Shown here: piece after piece, positions 26,519 to 34,692 of the stretch
Layout: every line of letters begins with the position of its first letter
Position numbering within the stretch: position 1 is the first letter of the stretch
Assembly: GCA_016793095.1 (NCBI GenBank)
Contig: JAEUJQ010000060.1
Span: forward strand, 62,001 to 126,000
Origin: Myxococcaceae bacterium
GTDB lineage: Bacteria; Myxococcota; Myxococcia; Myxococcales; Myxococcaceae
Reading direction: 5' to 3'
Length of the DNA: 64,000 nucleotides
Made by a program: the position numbers and the translations under genes
Notes under the pieces: model-generated
Database searches by the model: none
The model's input: only the letters and a program-made list of their open reading frames with translations
Told to the model about the DNA's origin: nothing

Positions 26519-28108
26519 ATGGCTCGATCGTTCGATTTCCTGGTGATGGGCGGCGGGGTCGCAGGCCTCTCGTTCGCGCTCGAGGCGGCGAAGCACGGCA
26601 CGGTGGCGGTGCTGACGAAGCGCAGCCGCTCGGAAGGGAACACGGTCTACGCGCAGGGCGGCATCGCCGCGGTGCTGGCCTCCGATGACAGCTTCGACCG
26701 CCACGTCGAGGACACGGTGGTGGCCGGCGCGGGCCTCAACAAGCGCTCCATCGTCGAGCTCACGGTGAAGGAAGGCCCCCAGCGCTTCCGCGCGCTGGTC
26801 GCGCTCGGCGCCGAGTTCAACCGCCGCGCGAACGGCGACTTCGATCTCACGCGCGAGGGCGGCCACTCGAAGCGGCGCATCGTCCACGCGGGCGACGTCA
26901 CCGGCAAGGAGGTCGAGCGCGCGATGCTCGCCGCCTGTGACGAGCTGCCGAACATCACCTTCTTCCCCGACTCGACGGCGATCGATCTGCTGTGGGAGCG
27001 CGGGGTGCCGGCCGGAAAGGCCCGGGTGCAGGGCGCCTACGTGCTGATGGAGAGCGGCGCGATCGAGACGTTCCTGGGCAAGGTGACGGTGCTCGCCACC
27101 GGCGGCGCGGGCAAGGTCTACCTCTACACCTCGAACCCGGACGTCGCGACGGGCGACGGGGTCGCGATGGCGTACCGGGCGCGGGCGCAGATCGCGAACA
27201 TGGAATTCTACCAGTTCCACCCGACGTGCCTCTTCCACCCCGACGCCAAGAGCTTCCTCATCAGCGAGGCCCTGCGCGGCGAGGGCGGCAAGCTGCGGCT
27301 CAAGAGCAGCGGTGAGCGCTTCATGAAGCGGTACCACGAGCTGGGCGAGCTGGCGCCGCGTGACGTGGTGGCGCGGGCCATCGACGCCGAGATGAAGCGC
27401 ACCGGCGACGACTGCGTGCACCTCGACATGACGCACCTCGGGAAGGCGTACCTGGTCGAGCGCTTCCCCACCATCTACGCGACGTGCCGTGAGTTCGGCA
27501 TCGACATGGCGGTGCAGCCGATCCCCGTCGTGCCCGCGGCGCACTACATGTGCGGAGGCGTCGTGACGGACGAAGACGGGCGCAGCACGTTGCCGGGGCT
27601 GTACGCGATCGGCGAGGTGACGTGCACCGGGCTGCACGGCGCGAACCGCCTGGCCTCGAACTCCCTGCTCGAGGGCCTCGTGTTCGGGCACCGGGCGGCG
27701 GTCGCCGCGGCCGCCGAGGTGAAGAAGGGCGTGCAGCACCCGACGTCCGTGAAGGAGTGGGACCCGGGCGCGGCGGTGACCTCGGACGAGCGCGTCGTGG
27801 TGAGCCAGAACTGGGAAGAGATCCGCCGCCTGATGTGGAACTACGTCGGCATCGTGCGCACCGGCAAGCGGCTCGCGCGAGCGCGGCGTCGCCTCGACAT
27901 GCTGCGCGAGGAGATCCGCGAGTACTACTGGCAATACGAGGTGACGCGCGACGTGATCGAGCTGCGCAACATCGCCGACGTCGCTCACCTGATCGTGGAG
28001 TGCGCGTCGCGGCGCCGCGAGAGTCGAGGCCTGCACTACACCCTCGACTACCCGAAGACCGACGACACCAGCTGGCTGAAGGACACGGTGATCACGCGTG
28101 AAGCCTGA
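26519..28108 (+). CDS. nadB: L-aspartate oxidase
   Basis: FAD enzyme that oxidises L-aspartate to iminoaspartate, the first step of bacterial NAD synthesis. 529 residues. N-terminal dinucleotide-binding motif DFLVMGGGVAGLSFALEA. Substrate and FAD motifs include NTVYAQGGIAA, EGGHSKRRIVHAGDVTG, YQFHPT, EALRGEGGKL and GLHGANRLASNSLLEGLVFG. The last three and the His in EGGHS distinguish NadB from succinate dehydrogenase. nadA and nadC are not adjacent. The LOG-family gene overlaps its 3' end by 11 bp. Confidence 0.95.
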   Translation: MARSFDFLVMGGGVAGLSFALEAAKHGTVAVLTKRSRSEGNTVYAQGGIAAVLASDDSFDRHVEDTVVAGAGLNKRSIVELTVKEGPQRFRALVALGAEFNRRANGDFDLTREGGHSKRRIVHAGDVTGKEVERAMLAACDELPNITFFPDSTAIDLLWERGVPAGKARVQGAYVLMESGAIETFLGKVTVLATGGAGKVYLYTSNPDVATGDGVAMAYRARAQIANMEFYQFHPTCLFHPDAKSFLISEALRGEGGKLRLKSSGERFMKRYHELGELAPRDVVARAIDAEMKRTGDDCVHLDMTHLGKAYLVERFPTIYATCREFGIDMAVQPIPVVPAAHYMCGGVVTDEDGRSTLPGLYAIGEVTCTGLHGANRLASNSLLEGLVFGHRAAVAAAAEVKKGVQHPTSVKEWDPGAAVTSDERVVVSQNWEEIRRLMWNYVGIVRTGKRLARARRRLDMLREEIREYYWQYEVTRDVIELRNIADVAHLIVECASRRRESRGLHYTLDYPKTDDTSWLKDTVITREA

Positions 28109-28652
28109 GCGGCGGGCGATCGCCGTCTTCTGCGGCTCTCGTGACGGTGCGCGGCCGGTGTTCCGGCAGGCCGCGGCGGCCTTCGGGAGAGCCATGGCGG
28201 ACCGCCAGCTCGATCTCGTCTACGGCGGCGCGGCGAACGGCTTGATGGGGGCCGTCGCGGACTCGGTGCTCGCCGGTGGGCTTCGCGTGATCGGGGTGAT
28301 CCCGAAGGGGCTCGATCGAGTGGAGTTCGCGCACCCTCGCCTCACCGAGCGCATCGACGTGCGCACCATGCACGAGCGTAAAGCGGTCATGGCTGATCGC
28401 TGCGACGCCTTCGTCGCCCTGCCCGGTGGCTTCGGCACGATGGACGAGCTCTTCGAGGCGATCACCTGGCGGCAGCTCGCGATCCACTCGAAGCCGATCG
28501 GCGTGCTCGACGTCGCCGGCTACTACGCGCCGCTCGTGGCGTGGCTCGACGGCGCGGTGGCCCAGGGGTTTGCGCCCTCCGCCGTGCGGGCCGGGCTGGT
28601 GATCGACGCCGACGCGGGCAGGCTGCTCGACGCCGTGCTCGGGGGCGGGTGA
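28098..28652 (+). CDS. LOG-family Rossmann-fold protein (nucleotide 5'-monophosphate phosphoribohydrolase-like)
   Basis: 184 residues from a GTG that overlaps nadB. The LOG/TIGR00730 signature PGGFGTMDELFEAITWRQ is complete, with its Glu, and the upstream LVYGGAANGLMGAVAD and RVIGVIPKGL segments fit the family. Characterised members hydrolyse nucleoside 5'-monophosphates, including cytokinin ribotides, to the base and ribose-5-phosphate. The physiological substrate here is unknown. The TGA overlaps the ATG of the downstream protease gene (TGATG). Confidence 0.9.
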   Translation: MKPERRAIAVFCGSRDGARPVFRQAAAAFGRAMADRQLDLVYGGAANGLMGAVADSVLAGGLRVIGVIPKGLDRVEFAHPRLTERIDVRTMHERKAVMADRCDAFVALPGGFGTMDELFEAITWRQLAIHSKPIGVLDVAGYYAPLVAWLDGAVAQGFAPSAVRAGLVIDADAGRLLDAVLGGG

Positions 28653-30010
28653 TGTTCGGCAGCGGCGACGAGCGCGGGCTGGTGCGGTTCTCGCTCCTCG
28701 GCGTGCCGGTGACGATCGACTGGTCCTTCCTGCTGGTGCCGCTCTTCGCCGTCGGTGGTGGCTGGGAGCGGGCCGCCGTGTGGACCGGCGTGATCTTCGT
28801 CAGCGTCCTGCTCCACGAGCTCGGGCACGCGTTCGCGATGAGGGTGTTCGGCATGGCGCCCCGGGTGTCGCTCTACGCGTTCGGGGGCCTGACGTTCTGG
28901 CCCGCGGGTGCAGCGCCGTCACCGAAGCAGAACTTCGTGGTGAGCGGCGCGGGTCCGGCGGTGTCGATCGCCCTCGGCGGGCTGTCGCTGGCCGTCCGGG
29001 CGCTGGAGCCCGCCTCGCCGACGGTCGCCTTGATCGTCCGTGACTCGCTCTTCGTGAACCTGTTCTGGGGCGCCATCAACCTCCTGCCGATGTTGCCGCT
29101 CGACGGCGGTCACATGCTCGACACCGGCGCCACCATCATGACCGGCACGCCGCGGCCGCGGTGGGTCGGGCTGGTCAGCGTGCTCAGCGGTGTCGGGGTG
29201 GGGGTGGGGGCGCTGGCGCTGGGCCAGCCGTTCCTCGGGTTGATCGGCGTCTTCGGCGTGCTCCGGGGCTGGGAGCGCTGGACGACCCGCGGCCCTGACC
29301 TCGACGCGACGATCGGTCAGGCGATGGAGCTGGCCTTCGGAGGAAGACCGGCCGAGGCCGAGGGTCTCTTGCGGCTGCTCGAGACCGCGGCGAAGAGCGA
29401 CGAAGAGCGCGCGCGCGTTCGCGAGTCGCTGGTGTGGGTGCGTGTCGCGGCGAAGGACTTCGAGGGCGCGGAGGCGGTCGCGAGAACGCTCCCGGCGGGC
29501 TGGCGGCTGTCGCCTGAGCTCCGTGCGCGGTTGCTCGCCGCGAAGGACGAGGTGGACGGCGTGATCGACGCGCTGCTGCCCGAGGTGACGAACGGCGCGC
29601 TCACGGTGACGGCGGCGCCGCTGCTCGCCTCGGCCCTCCTGGCCCGCGGACGTACGCGCGAGGTCGAGGCCACCGCGACGCTGATGCTCGCCAACGCAAA
29701 GCGCCGCGACGACGTCGCTGCCCGGGTGTGCGCCGAGCTCAGCGCCAGGCTCTTTCACGCCGACGAGCCCGCGGCCTGTCTGCGGCTGTGCGAGCTGTCC
29801 TGGAAGCGCTTCGCCAACGGAGAAGACGCGTTCAACGCCGCCTGCTGTCACGTCAAGCTGGGCGCGCCGGACGAGGCCATGCGCTGGCTGGGCGAGGCGG
29901 TGCGCGCCGGCATGCCGAAGTTGCGCGAGGCGCTCGAGGTGGACCCCGACGTCGCCGCCTTGCGAGCGCGCGACGACTTCAAGGCGCTGCTCGCGCGCGT
30001 GCCTGCGTGA
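28652..30010 (+). CDS. Site-2-protease-family membrane metalloprotease with C-terminal helical-repeat domain
   Basis: 452 residues from ATG 28652. The N-terminal half is membrane-embedded. The zinc motif HELGH is at 55-59 and the second metal site LPLDGGH lies near 152. These are typical of the short M50 group (SpoIVFB-like) that cleaves membrane-bound regulators. Residues about 230-450 are soluble and TPR-like (SYARDDVAARVCAELSARLF type helices), probably for substrate or partner binding. The function and substrate are unknown. It is coupled to the LOG-family gene. A stop at 30010 lies 4 bp from the convergent slyX gene. Confidence 0.88.
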   Translation: MFGSGDERGLVRFSLLGVPVTIDWSFLLVPLFAVGGGWERAAVWTGVIFVSVLLHELGHAFAMRVFGMAPRVSLYAFGGLTFWPAGAAPSPKQNFVVSGAGPAVSIALGGLSLAVRALEPASPTVALIVRDSLFVNLFWGAINLLPMLPLDGGHMLDTGATIMTGTPRPRWVGLVSVLSGVGVGVGALALGQPFLGLIGVFGVLRGWERWTTRGPDLDATIGQAMELAFGGRPAEAEGLLRLLETAAKSDEERARVRESLVWVRVAAKDFEGAEAVARTLPAGWRLSPELRARLLAAKDEVDGVIDALLPEVTNGALTVTAAPLLASALLARGRTREVEATATLMLANAKRRDDVAARVCAELSARLFHADEPAACLRLCELSWKRFANGEDAFNAACCHVKLGAPDEAMRWLGEAVRAGMPKLREALEVDPDVAALRARDDFKALLARVPA

Positions 30011-30014
30011 TCGA

Positions 30015-30218
30015 TCAGTAGTGCGGCGGCCGCTCGTGCTGCGAGGGATCCACGATGCCGGGGTCGCCCCCCATCTTGTCCCTGAGCTGGGCCACCTGTT
30101 GCTGGAGCGTGTCGAGATCGCGCTGCTGCCGGTAGATCACCTCGTTGAGCTCGGTGACGAGCTTCTCGAGGTGGGCGTAGCGCTCCTCGAGGGTGGTGAG
30201 TCGCAGCGCGTCGATCAT
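30015..30218 (-). CDS. slyX: SlyX family protein
   Basis: 67-residue coiled coil. The sequence ERYAHLEKLVTELNEVIYRQ then QQRDLDTLQQQVAQL matches SlyX in its heptads, and the family-typical C-terminus ERPPHY is present. Its function is not established in any organism. The ATG overlaps the stop of the upstream M61 peptidase gene (ATGA), so the two are translationally coupled. Confidence 0.88.
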   Translation of the reverse strand: MIDALRLTTLEERYAHLEKLVTELNEVIYRQQRDLDTLQQQVAQLRDKMGGDPGIVDPSQHERPPHY

Positions 30219-31984
30219 GGCTTCGCCTCGCTCTCGTCCCAGCTCGTGCCGAGCCAGGCGCGGTAGGACGCCTTCTGCGCCTCGGTCACGGTGTCGAGCC
30301 GCGCGAGGTACGCCCCGTCCGCCGGTCTGGAGCCCAGCGTCACCGGCACCTCGAGCAGCTTCTCACGGCGGAAGAGCGTCACCTTCACTGCGTCGCCCGG
30401 CTTCTTCTCGTCGCAGCGGGTGAGCAGCGCCGCCGCGTCGCACTTGAGCCCGTCGAGCGCCACCACCTCGTCGTCGGCAGAGAGGCCCGCCAGCATCGCC
30501 GGCGAGCCGTCGAGCACCGACGCGATCCCACCGCCGGCCTTCGGGATCACCCCCAGCCAGCCGCCCGGCGCCTTCTCGCTCTTCCGGGCCGGGGTGCCGC
30601 CCTTGTCCGACTGGGACTCGCGCGGCCGCAGCCGCACCTCGAGGCCCACGTGCGAGAAGACCGAGTAGTCGAGCTCCTTCGTGCCGCGGAGCGCCTGATC
30701 GAAGAAGTCCTTCAGCGAGGTGCCGGCGACCTCCGAGGCCACCTTCTCGATGCCGTCTTCGGGCACCCCCGACTCGTCGCCGTAGCGCTTCCACAGCTGC
30801 ACGAGCACGTCGTCGAGGCTCTTCGCGTCCTTCGTCGCGCGGCGGAGGTGCAGGTCGAGCAGCGCGCAGACGATCTCGCCCTTGAGGTAGTAGCTGATCG
30901 CGCTGTTCGGCGAGTTCTCGTCGGGGCGGTAATGCTTCGTCCACGCGAGCCACGAGGCGTCCACCAGGGACAGCACGTTGCGGCCGGGAGTCGTGTGCAA
31001 CGAGGTGAGCGATTCGCCCAGGCGTGTGAGGTAGCGCTGCCCCGACATGAGCCCGGCGCGCCGCACCAGCAGGTTGTCGTAGTAGCTCGTGCCTCCCTCG
31101 AAGAACCACAGCAGCTGGGTGTAGTTCTCCTGGGCGTAGTCGAACGGCACCAGCCGCTTCGGCTTGATGCGCTTCACGTTCCACAGGTGGAAGTACTCGT
31201 GCGCGCACAGGGTGAGGAAGTCTTCCCAGCCCTTCGACGACGAGAAGCCGGTGCGGGGGAACAGCAGCGCGGTCGAGGCCTTGTGCTCGAGCCCGCCGCG
31301 GCCCTTGTCGGTGCCGTAGACGAAGAAGACGTACCGCGACATCGGCAGGCCGTCGAAGAGCGCGGCCTCGGTCTCGATCACCCGGGTGAGATCGGTGACG
31401 AGCTTCTTCTCGTCGAGCTGCGGCTCGCCCCAGAGCACGATCTCGTGCGGCACGCCGGCGGCGTTGAAGCGAAGGGGCGTGTGCGGGCCCACCTCGAAGG
31501 GGGAGTCGACGAGGGTGTCGTAGTCGGGGGCGATGAACTCGTCGCCCTGCTGCTCGAGCGCGACGGTGGTGCGCCAACCTTGCGGCGCCTCGACGGCGAC
31601 GTGGTGCGGCCGGGTGCGCAGCTGCTCGGAGTAGAAGAAGAGGGTCGCCCCGTTGAAGTAGCCGTGTGTGCCGTCGAGGTGGCTCGTGCGCACGGTCAGC
31701 TCGTTCGCGTACACGCGGTACTTCACGTGCACGTTCGCGTTGCCGGCCTGGATGCGCAGGGCGCGCTTGTCGAGGCGCTCGAAGGGGAGCGGCAGGCCCG
31801 CGGTGTTGGTGACGCGGAGATCCTGCACGTGGCGGCTGTACTCGCGCACGAGGTAGCTGCCGGGCGTCCACACCGGCAGGGCGACGGTCAGCTCGTTGCC
31901 CGCCGGAGGGAACACCGCCTCGACCTCGAACAGGTGCGAGTGCGGCTGGGGCATCGAGACCCGGTAGGTGACTGGCATCGACAT
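30215..31984 (-). CDS. M61-family glycyl aminopeptidase with PDZ domain
   Basis: 589 residues from the ATG at 31984. Alternatives are an in-frame TTG at 31996 and an ATG two codons downstream. The zinc-binding motif LCAHEYFHLWNVKRIKP (HExxH) is complete, and the N-terminal beta-rich domain (VWTPGSYLVREYSRHVQ) is that of the M61 family. The C-terminal about 100 residues form a PDZ domain (GWLGVIPKAGGGIASVLDGS). No signal peptide is visible, so it acts probably in the cytosol. Members remove N-terminal glycine or alanine. It is coupled to slyX. Confidence 0.92.
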   Translation of the reverse strand: MSMPVTYRVSMPQPHSHLFEVEAVFPPAGNELTVALPVWTPGSYLVREYSRHVQDLRVTNTAGLPLPFERLDKRALRIQAGNANVHVKYRVYANELTVRTSHLDGTHGYFNGATLFFYSEQLRTRPHHVAVEAPQGWRTTVALEQQGDEFIAPDYDTLVDSPFEVGPHTPLRFNAAGVPHEIVLWGEPQLDEKKLVTDLTRVIETEAALFDGLPMSRYVFFVYGTDKGRGGLEHKASTALLFPRTGFSSSKGWEDFLTLCAHEYFHLWNVKRIKPKRLVPFDYAQENYTQLLWFFEGGTSYYDNLLVRRAGLMSGQRYLTRLGESLTSLHTTPGRNVLSLVDASWLAWTKHYRPDENSPNSAISYYLKGEIVCALLDLHLRRATKDAKSLDDVLVQLWKRYGDESGVPEDGIEKVASEVAGTSLKDFFDQALRGTKELDYSVFSHVGLEVRLRPRESQSDKGGTPARKSEKAPGGWLGVIPKAGGGIASVLDGSPAMLAGLSADDEVVALDGLKCDAAALLTRCDEKKPGDAVKVTLFRREKLLEVPVTLGSRPADGAYLARLDTVTEAQKASYRAWLGTSWDESEAKP

Positions 31985-32106
31985 GGGTGGGCTCAATACG
32001 TCATGCCGGTGGGGCCGTCAGCCCGAACCGCGCACAGGGTGAGTCCGAGGCGGTGGGGCGCCCACGTCGCGGCGAGGCTCGCGGCAGCGGTACGGGTCTG
32101 GGCGGC

Positions 32107-33663
32107 ATGACCCGGAGCGCTCCTTTCATTCTCGTGGTGGCGAGCGCGTGCACCCTGTCGGTGTCGACGCCCGGGCTCGAGGTGGTGGCCATCGAGCCGG
32201 CGCAGGGCTTCGCGCAGGCCGAGCGCGAGATCGTGCTGAAGGGCTCCTTCGTCGCGAGGGTGAAGGTCGACTTCGAGCACCCGGAGGCGTCGGAGCGGGA
32301 CGAGCGCTTCGGCGTGCGGCTCGAGCGCGACGGCGATCAGATCGAGCTGCAGAACGTGAGGCTCGTCGATCCGCAGACCCTGGCGGCGCTCGTCCCCGCG
32401 GGCATCGCGCCCGGCTCGTGGAACGTGCTCGTCTCGGGGCCGTGGGCGAACGAGGCGCGCCTGGCCGGATCGTTCGACGTGCTCGACTGCCTCGAGGTGC
32501 GCTGCGTGCTGCCTGACGGGTCCGTCGTGGAGCCTGAAGAGAACGACACGCTCATGCCGCCTCCGCCCGTGATCTGTGGAGAGCTGACGTTCGCGGACGC
32601 GGACGGTGACGGGCGGGGCGCTGCGGGGACCGGCGCCATGCTGTGCGGGACCGGGCGGGTGTCGTCGGCGGGCGACTGTGACGACGGCGATCGTGACGCT
32701 GCGCCCGGCGAGCCCGAGCGGTGCAACGGCGTGGACGACGACTGCGATGGGCTCGTCGACGAGGGCGTGTGCCCCGTCATGAACCCGAACTGGGTGCGCC
32801 GCCTCGACACCGGCGGCGCGAACCAGGACTGGGTCAGCGTGGCGGCGTACGCGGGCGGCGCGTGGCTCGTGGGCGGCGACGATCTCTTCCTGCGGACGGG
32901 CACCGGGATGTTCGCGGCTGCCAGCGGCGGGTGCCCGCGCTCCCTGACCGCGGCGTGGGCGAGCGCCAGCGGCGAGCTCTTCCTCGGCGGCGAAGGCGAG
33001 GATGAGGGTGAGGTCGCCCAACGCTTGCCCTCGGGCTCGGCGTGTCGCGCCGGAGCGACGGTGGACGAGCCGGTGATCGCGCTCGTGGGGTTCGAGGCCG
33101 GGGGCCTCGTCGGGCTGATGGACGACGGCGTGACGTTCTCGTGGTCGCCACCGCAGCGCCCCGAGCGCGGCAGCCTCGTCTCGCCGTTGGCGAAGCTGCG
33201 CGACCTGCACGGCTCGTCGCCGACCGATCTCTACGCCGTCGGCTCCACGAACGCGGGTCGCACCATGCGGGTGTACCGCTACGACGCGTCGAGGCGGCGC
33301 TGGGCCCGGGAGTACCTCTCGCGGCTCAGCCTGCCGAGCGGCGCGCTGCGGTCGGTGTGGGTCCTCGGGCGCACGTCGGTGTTCGCGGTGGGAGACGACG
33401 GCGTCGTGATCGAGAAGACCGCGGCCGGGTGGCGTCGCCTGCCCTCGCCCGGGCAGGTCGATCTGACCGCCGTGCGGGCCTTCAACCCGAGCCGGGTGTA
33501 CGTGACGACGGCCGATGGCCGGGTGCTGCGGTGGAACGGGCGGGCGTGGCAGGCGCTCTTCCGGGCCCCGTCGGGCGGCGCGTTCAGCGACCTCGGCGGT
33601 GTGAGTGAGAACGAGCTGTGGGCTGTCGGAGCGAACGGCCTCGTCGCCCACTGGCCCGAGTGA
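32107..33663 (+). CDS. Lipoprotein with IPT-like domain, MopE metal-binding motif and beta-propeller
   Basis: 518 residues from the ATG at 32107. N-terminal lipoprotein signal with VVASAC lipobox. An IPT/TIG-like beta-sandwich (VVAIEPAQGFAQAEREIVLK) spans about 28-130. A MopE-type motif of spaced Asp and Cys (DADGDG ... GDCDDGDRDAAPGE ... CNGVDDDCDGLVDEG) lies near 165-220. From about 230 to the end there are WD-like/propeller blades (LRDLHGSSPTDLYAVGS, SENELWAVGANGLVAHW). It is probably a surface protein. The propeller may bind a partner. Function unknown. Confidence 0.85.
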   Translation: MTRSAPFILVVASACTLSVSTPGLEVVAIEPAQGFAQAEREIVLKGSFVARVKVDFEHPEASERDERFGVRLERDGDQIELQNVRLVDPQTLAALVPAGIAPGSWNVLVSGPWANEARLAGSFDVLDCLEVRCVLPDGSVVEPEENDTLMPPPPVICGELTFADADGDGRGAAGTGAMLCGTGRVSSAGDCDDGDRDAAPGEPERCNGVDDDCDGLVDEGVCPVMNPNWVRRLDTGGANQDWVSVAAYAGGAWLVGGDDLFLRTGTGMFAAASGGCPRSLTAAWASASGELFLGGEGEDEGEVAQRLPSGSACRAGATVDEPVIALVGFEAGGLVGLMDDGVTFSWSPPQRPERGSLVSPLAKLRDLHGSSPTDLYAVGSTNAGRTMRVYRYDASRRRWAREYLSRLSLPSGALRSVWVLGRTSVFAVGDDGVVIEKTAAGWRRLPSPGQVDLTAVRAFNPSRVYVTTADGRVLRWNGRAWQALFRAPSGGAFSDLGGVSENELWAVGANGLVAHWPE

Positions 33664-33672
33664 GCGCTGACA

Positions 33673-34692
33673 CTAGGGCTTCCGGTACAGGCGGACCGCG
33701 CGGAGCGACGCGGACGCGCTGCTGCCCGGAGTCAGGCCGTTGATCGCCGGCCCGGTGATCCGCAGCACGGTCGACCCCAGCGACAGGCGGTACTCGGTCG
33801 AGCTGCCGAGGAACAGCCGGGCCTGCAGGGCCAGCGGTGTCCCCGTCGTGCCGAGCGCGATGTCTTCGGCGCGAACGACGAGCGTCACCGGGCCGTCTTC
33901 TGCGGTGACCGGCAGCGCGAAGGCGTGACCCTCGACGTGGAAACGCCCGTTGCGCACCTCGCCGTCCAGCACGTTGGCCCCGCCCACGAAGCCCGCGACG
34001 AAGGGCGTCGACGGCTCGCGGTAGACGACGTCAGGCGCGGCGAGCTGCTCGATCACGCCCCTGTTCATCACCGCGACGCGATCGGCGAGCGCGAGGGCTT
34101 CGCCCTGATCGTGGGTGACGAGGATCATGGTCGTGCCGAGCTTCGCGCGAAGGCTCGCGATCTCGCCCCGCAGCTCCTCTCGCAGCGCGACGTCGAGGTT
34201 CGACAGCGGCTCGTCGAGGAGCAGCACCTTCGGCCTGCCGACCAGCGCGCGGGCGAGCGCGACCCGCTGCAGTTGCCCGCCCGACAGCTCGTGCGGCCGC
34301 CGATGCGCGAGCGCGGCGAGCCGAACCCACCCGAGCGCCTCCATCACCCGCGCGTCGATGGCCGGCTCGCGCCTGAGCTGGAGCGGGTACGCCACGTTCT
34401 CGAACACGCTCTTGTGCGGCCACACCGCGTAGCTCTGGAACACCATGCCGAGGCCGCGCTTCTCGGGTTGCACGAACATCGCGCCGTCATCGACGAGCTG
34501 GCCGGCGAGCTGAATCCGGCCCCGGTCGGGGCGCTCGAGGCCCGCGATCATGCGCAACGTCGTCGTCTTGCCGCAGCCGGACGGGCCGAGCAGCGCCAGC
34601 AGCTCGTGCTCCTTCACCTCGAGCGACAGCCGCTTCACGACGGCGGTCGCGCCGAAGGACTTCTCGATCCCGGTGAGCTCGACGGCCGACAT
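33673..34692 (-). CDS. Iron-type ABC transporter ATP-binding protein (FbpC/AfuC-like)
   Basis: ATPase that drives import through the neighbouring permease. 339 residues. Walker A GPSGCGKTTT, signature LSGGQLQRVALARAL, Walker B VLLLDEPLSNLD and the H-loop (VTHDQGEAL) are intact. A C-terminal TOBE-like regulatory domain (about 250-339) follows, as in Fe3+, sulfate and spermidine importers. Start ATG at 34692 overlaps the permease stop. Substrate assignment to iron rests on the two partner proteins, not on this subunit. Confidence 0.9.
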   Translation of the reverse strand: MSAVELTGIEKSFGATAVVKRLSLEVKEHELLALLGPSGCGKTTTLRMIAGLERPDRGRIQLAGQLVDDGAMFVQPEKRGLGMVFQSYAVWPHKSVFENVAYPLQLRREPAIDARVMEALGWVRLAALAHRRPHELSGGQLQRVALARALVGRPKVLLLDEPLSNLDVALREELRGEIASLRAKLGTTMILVTHDQGEALALADRVAVMNRGVIEQLAAPDVVYREPSTPFVAGFVGGANVLDGEVRNGRFHVEGHAFALPVTAEDGPVTLVVRAEDIALGTTGTPLALQARLFLGSSTEYRLSLGSTVLRITGPAINGLTPGSSASASLRAVRLYRKP

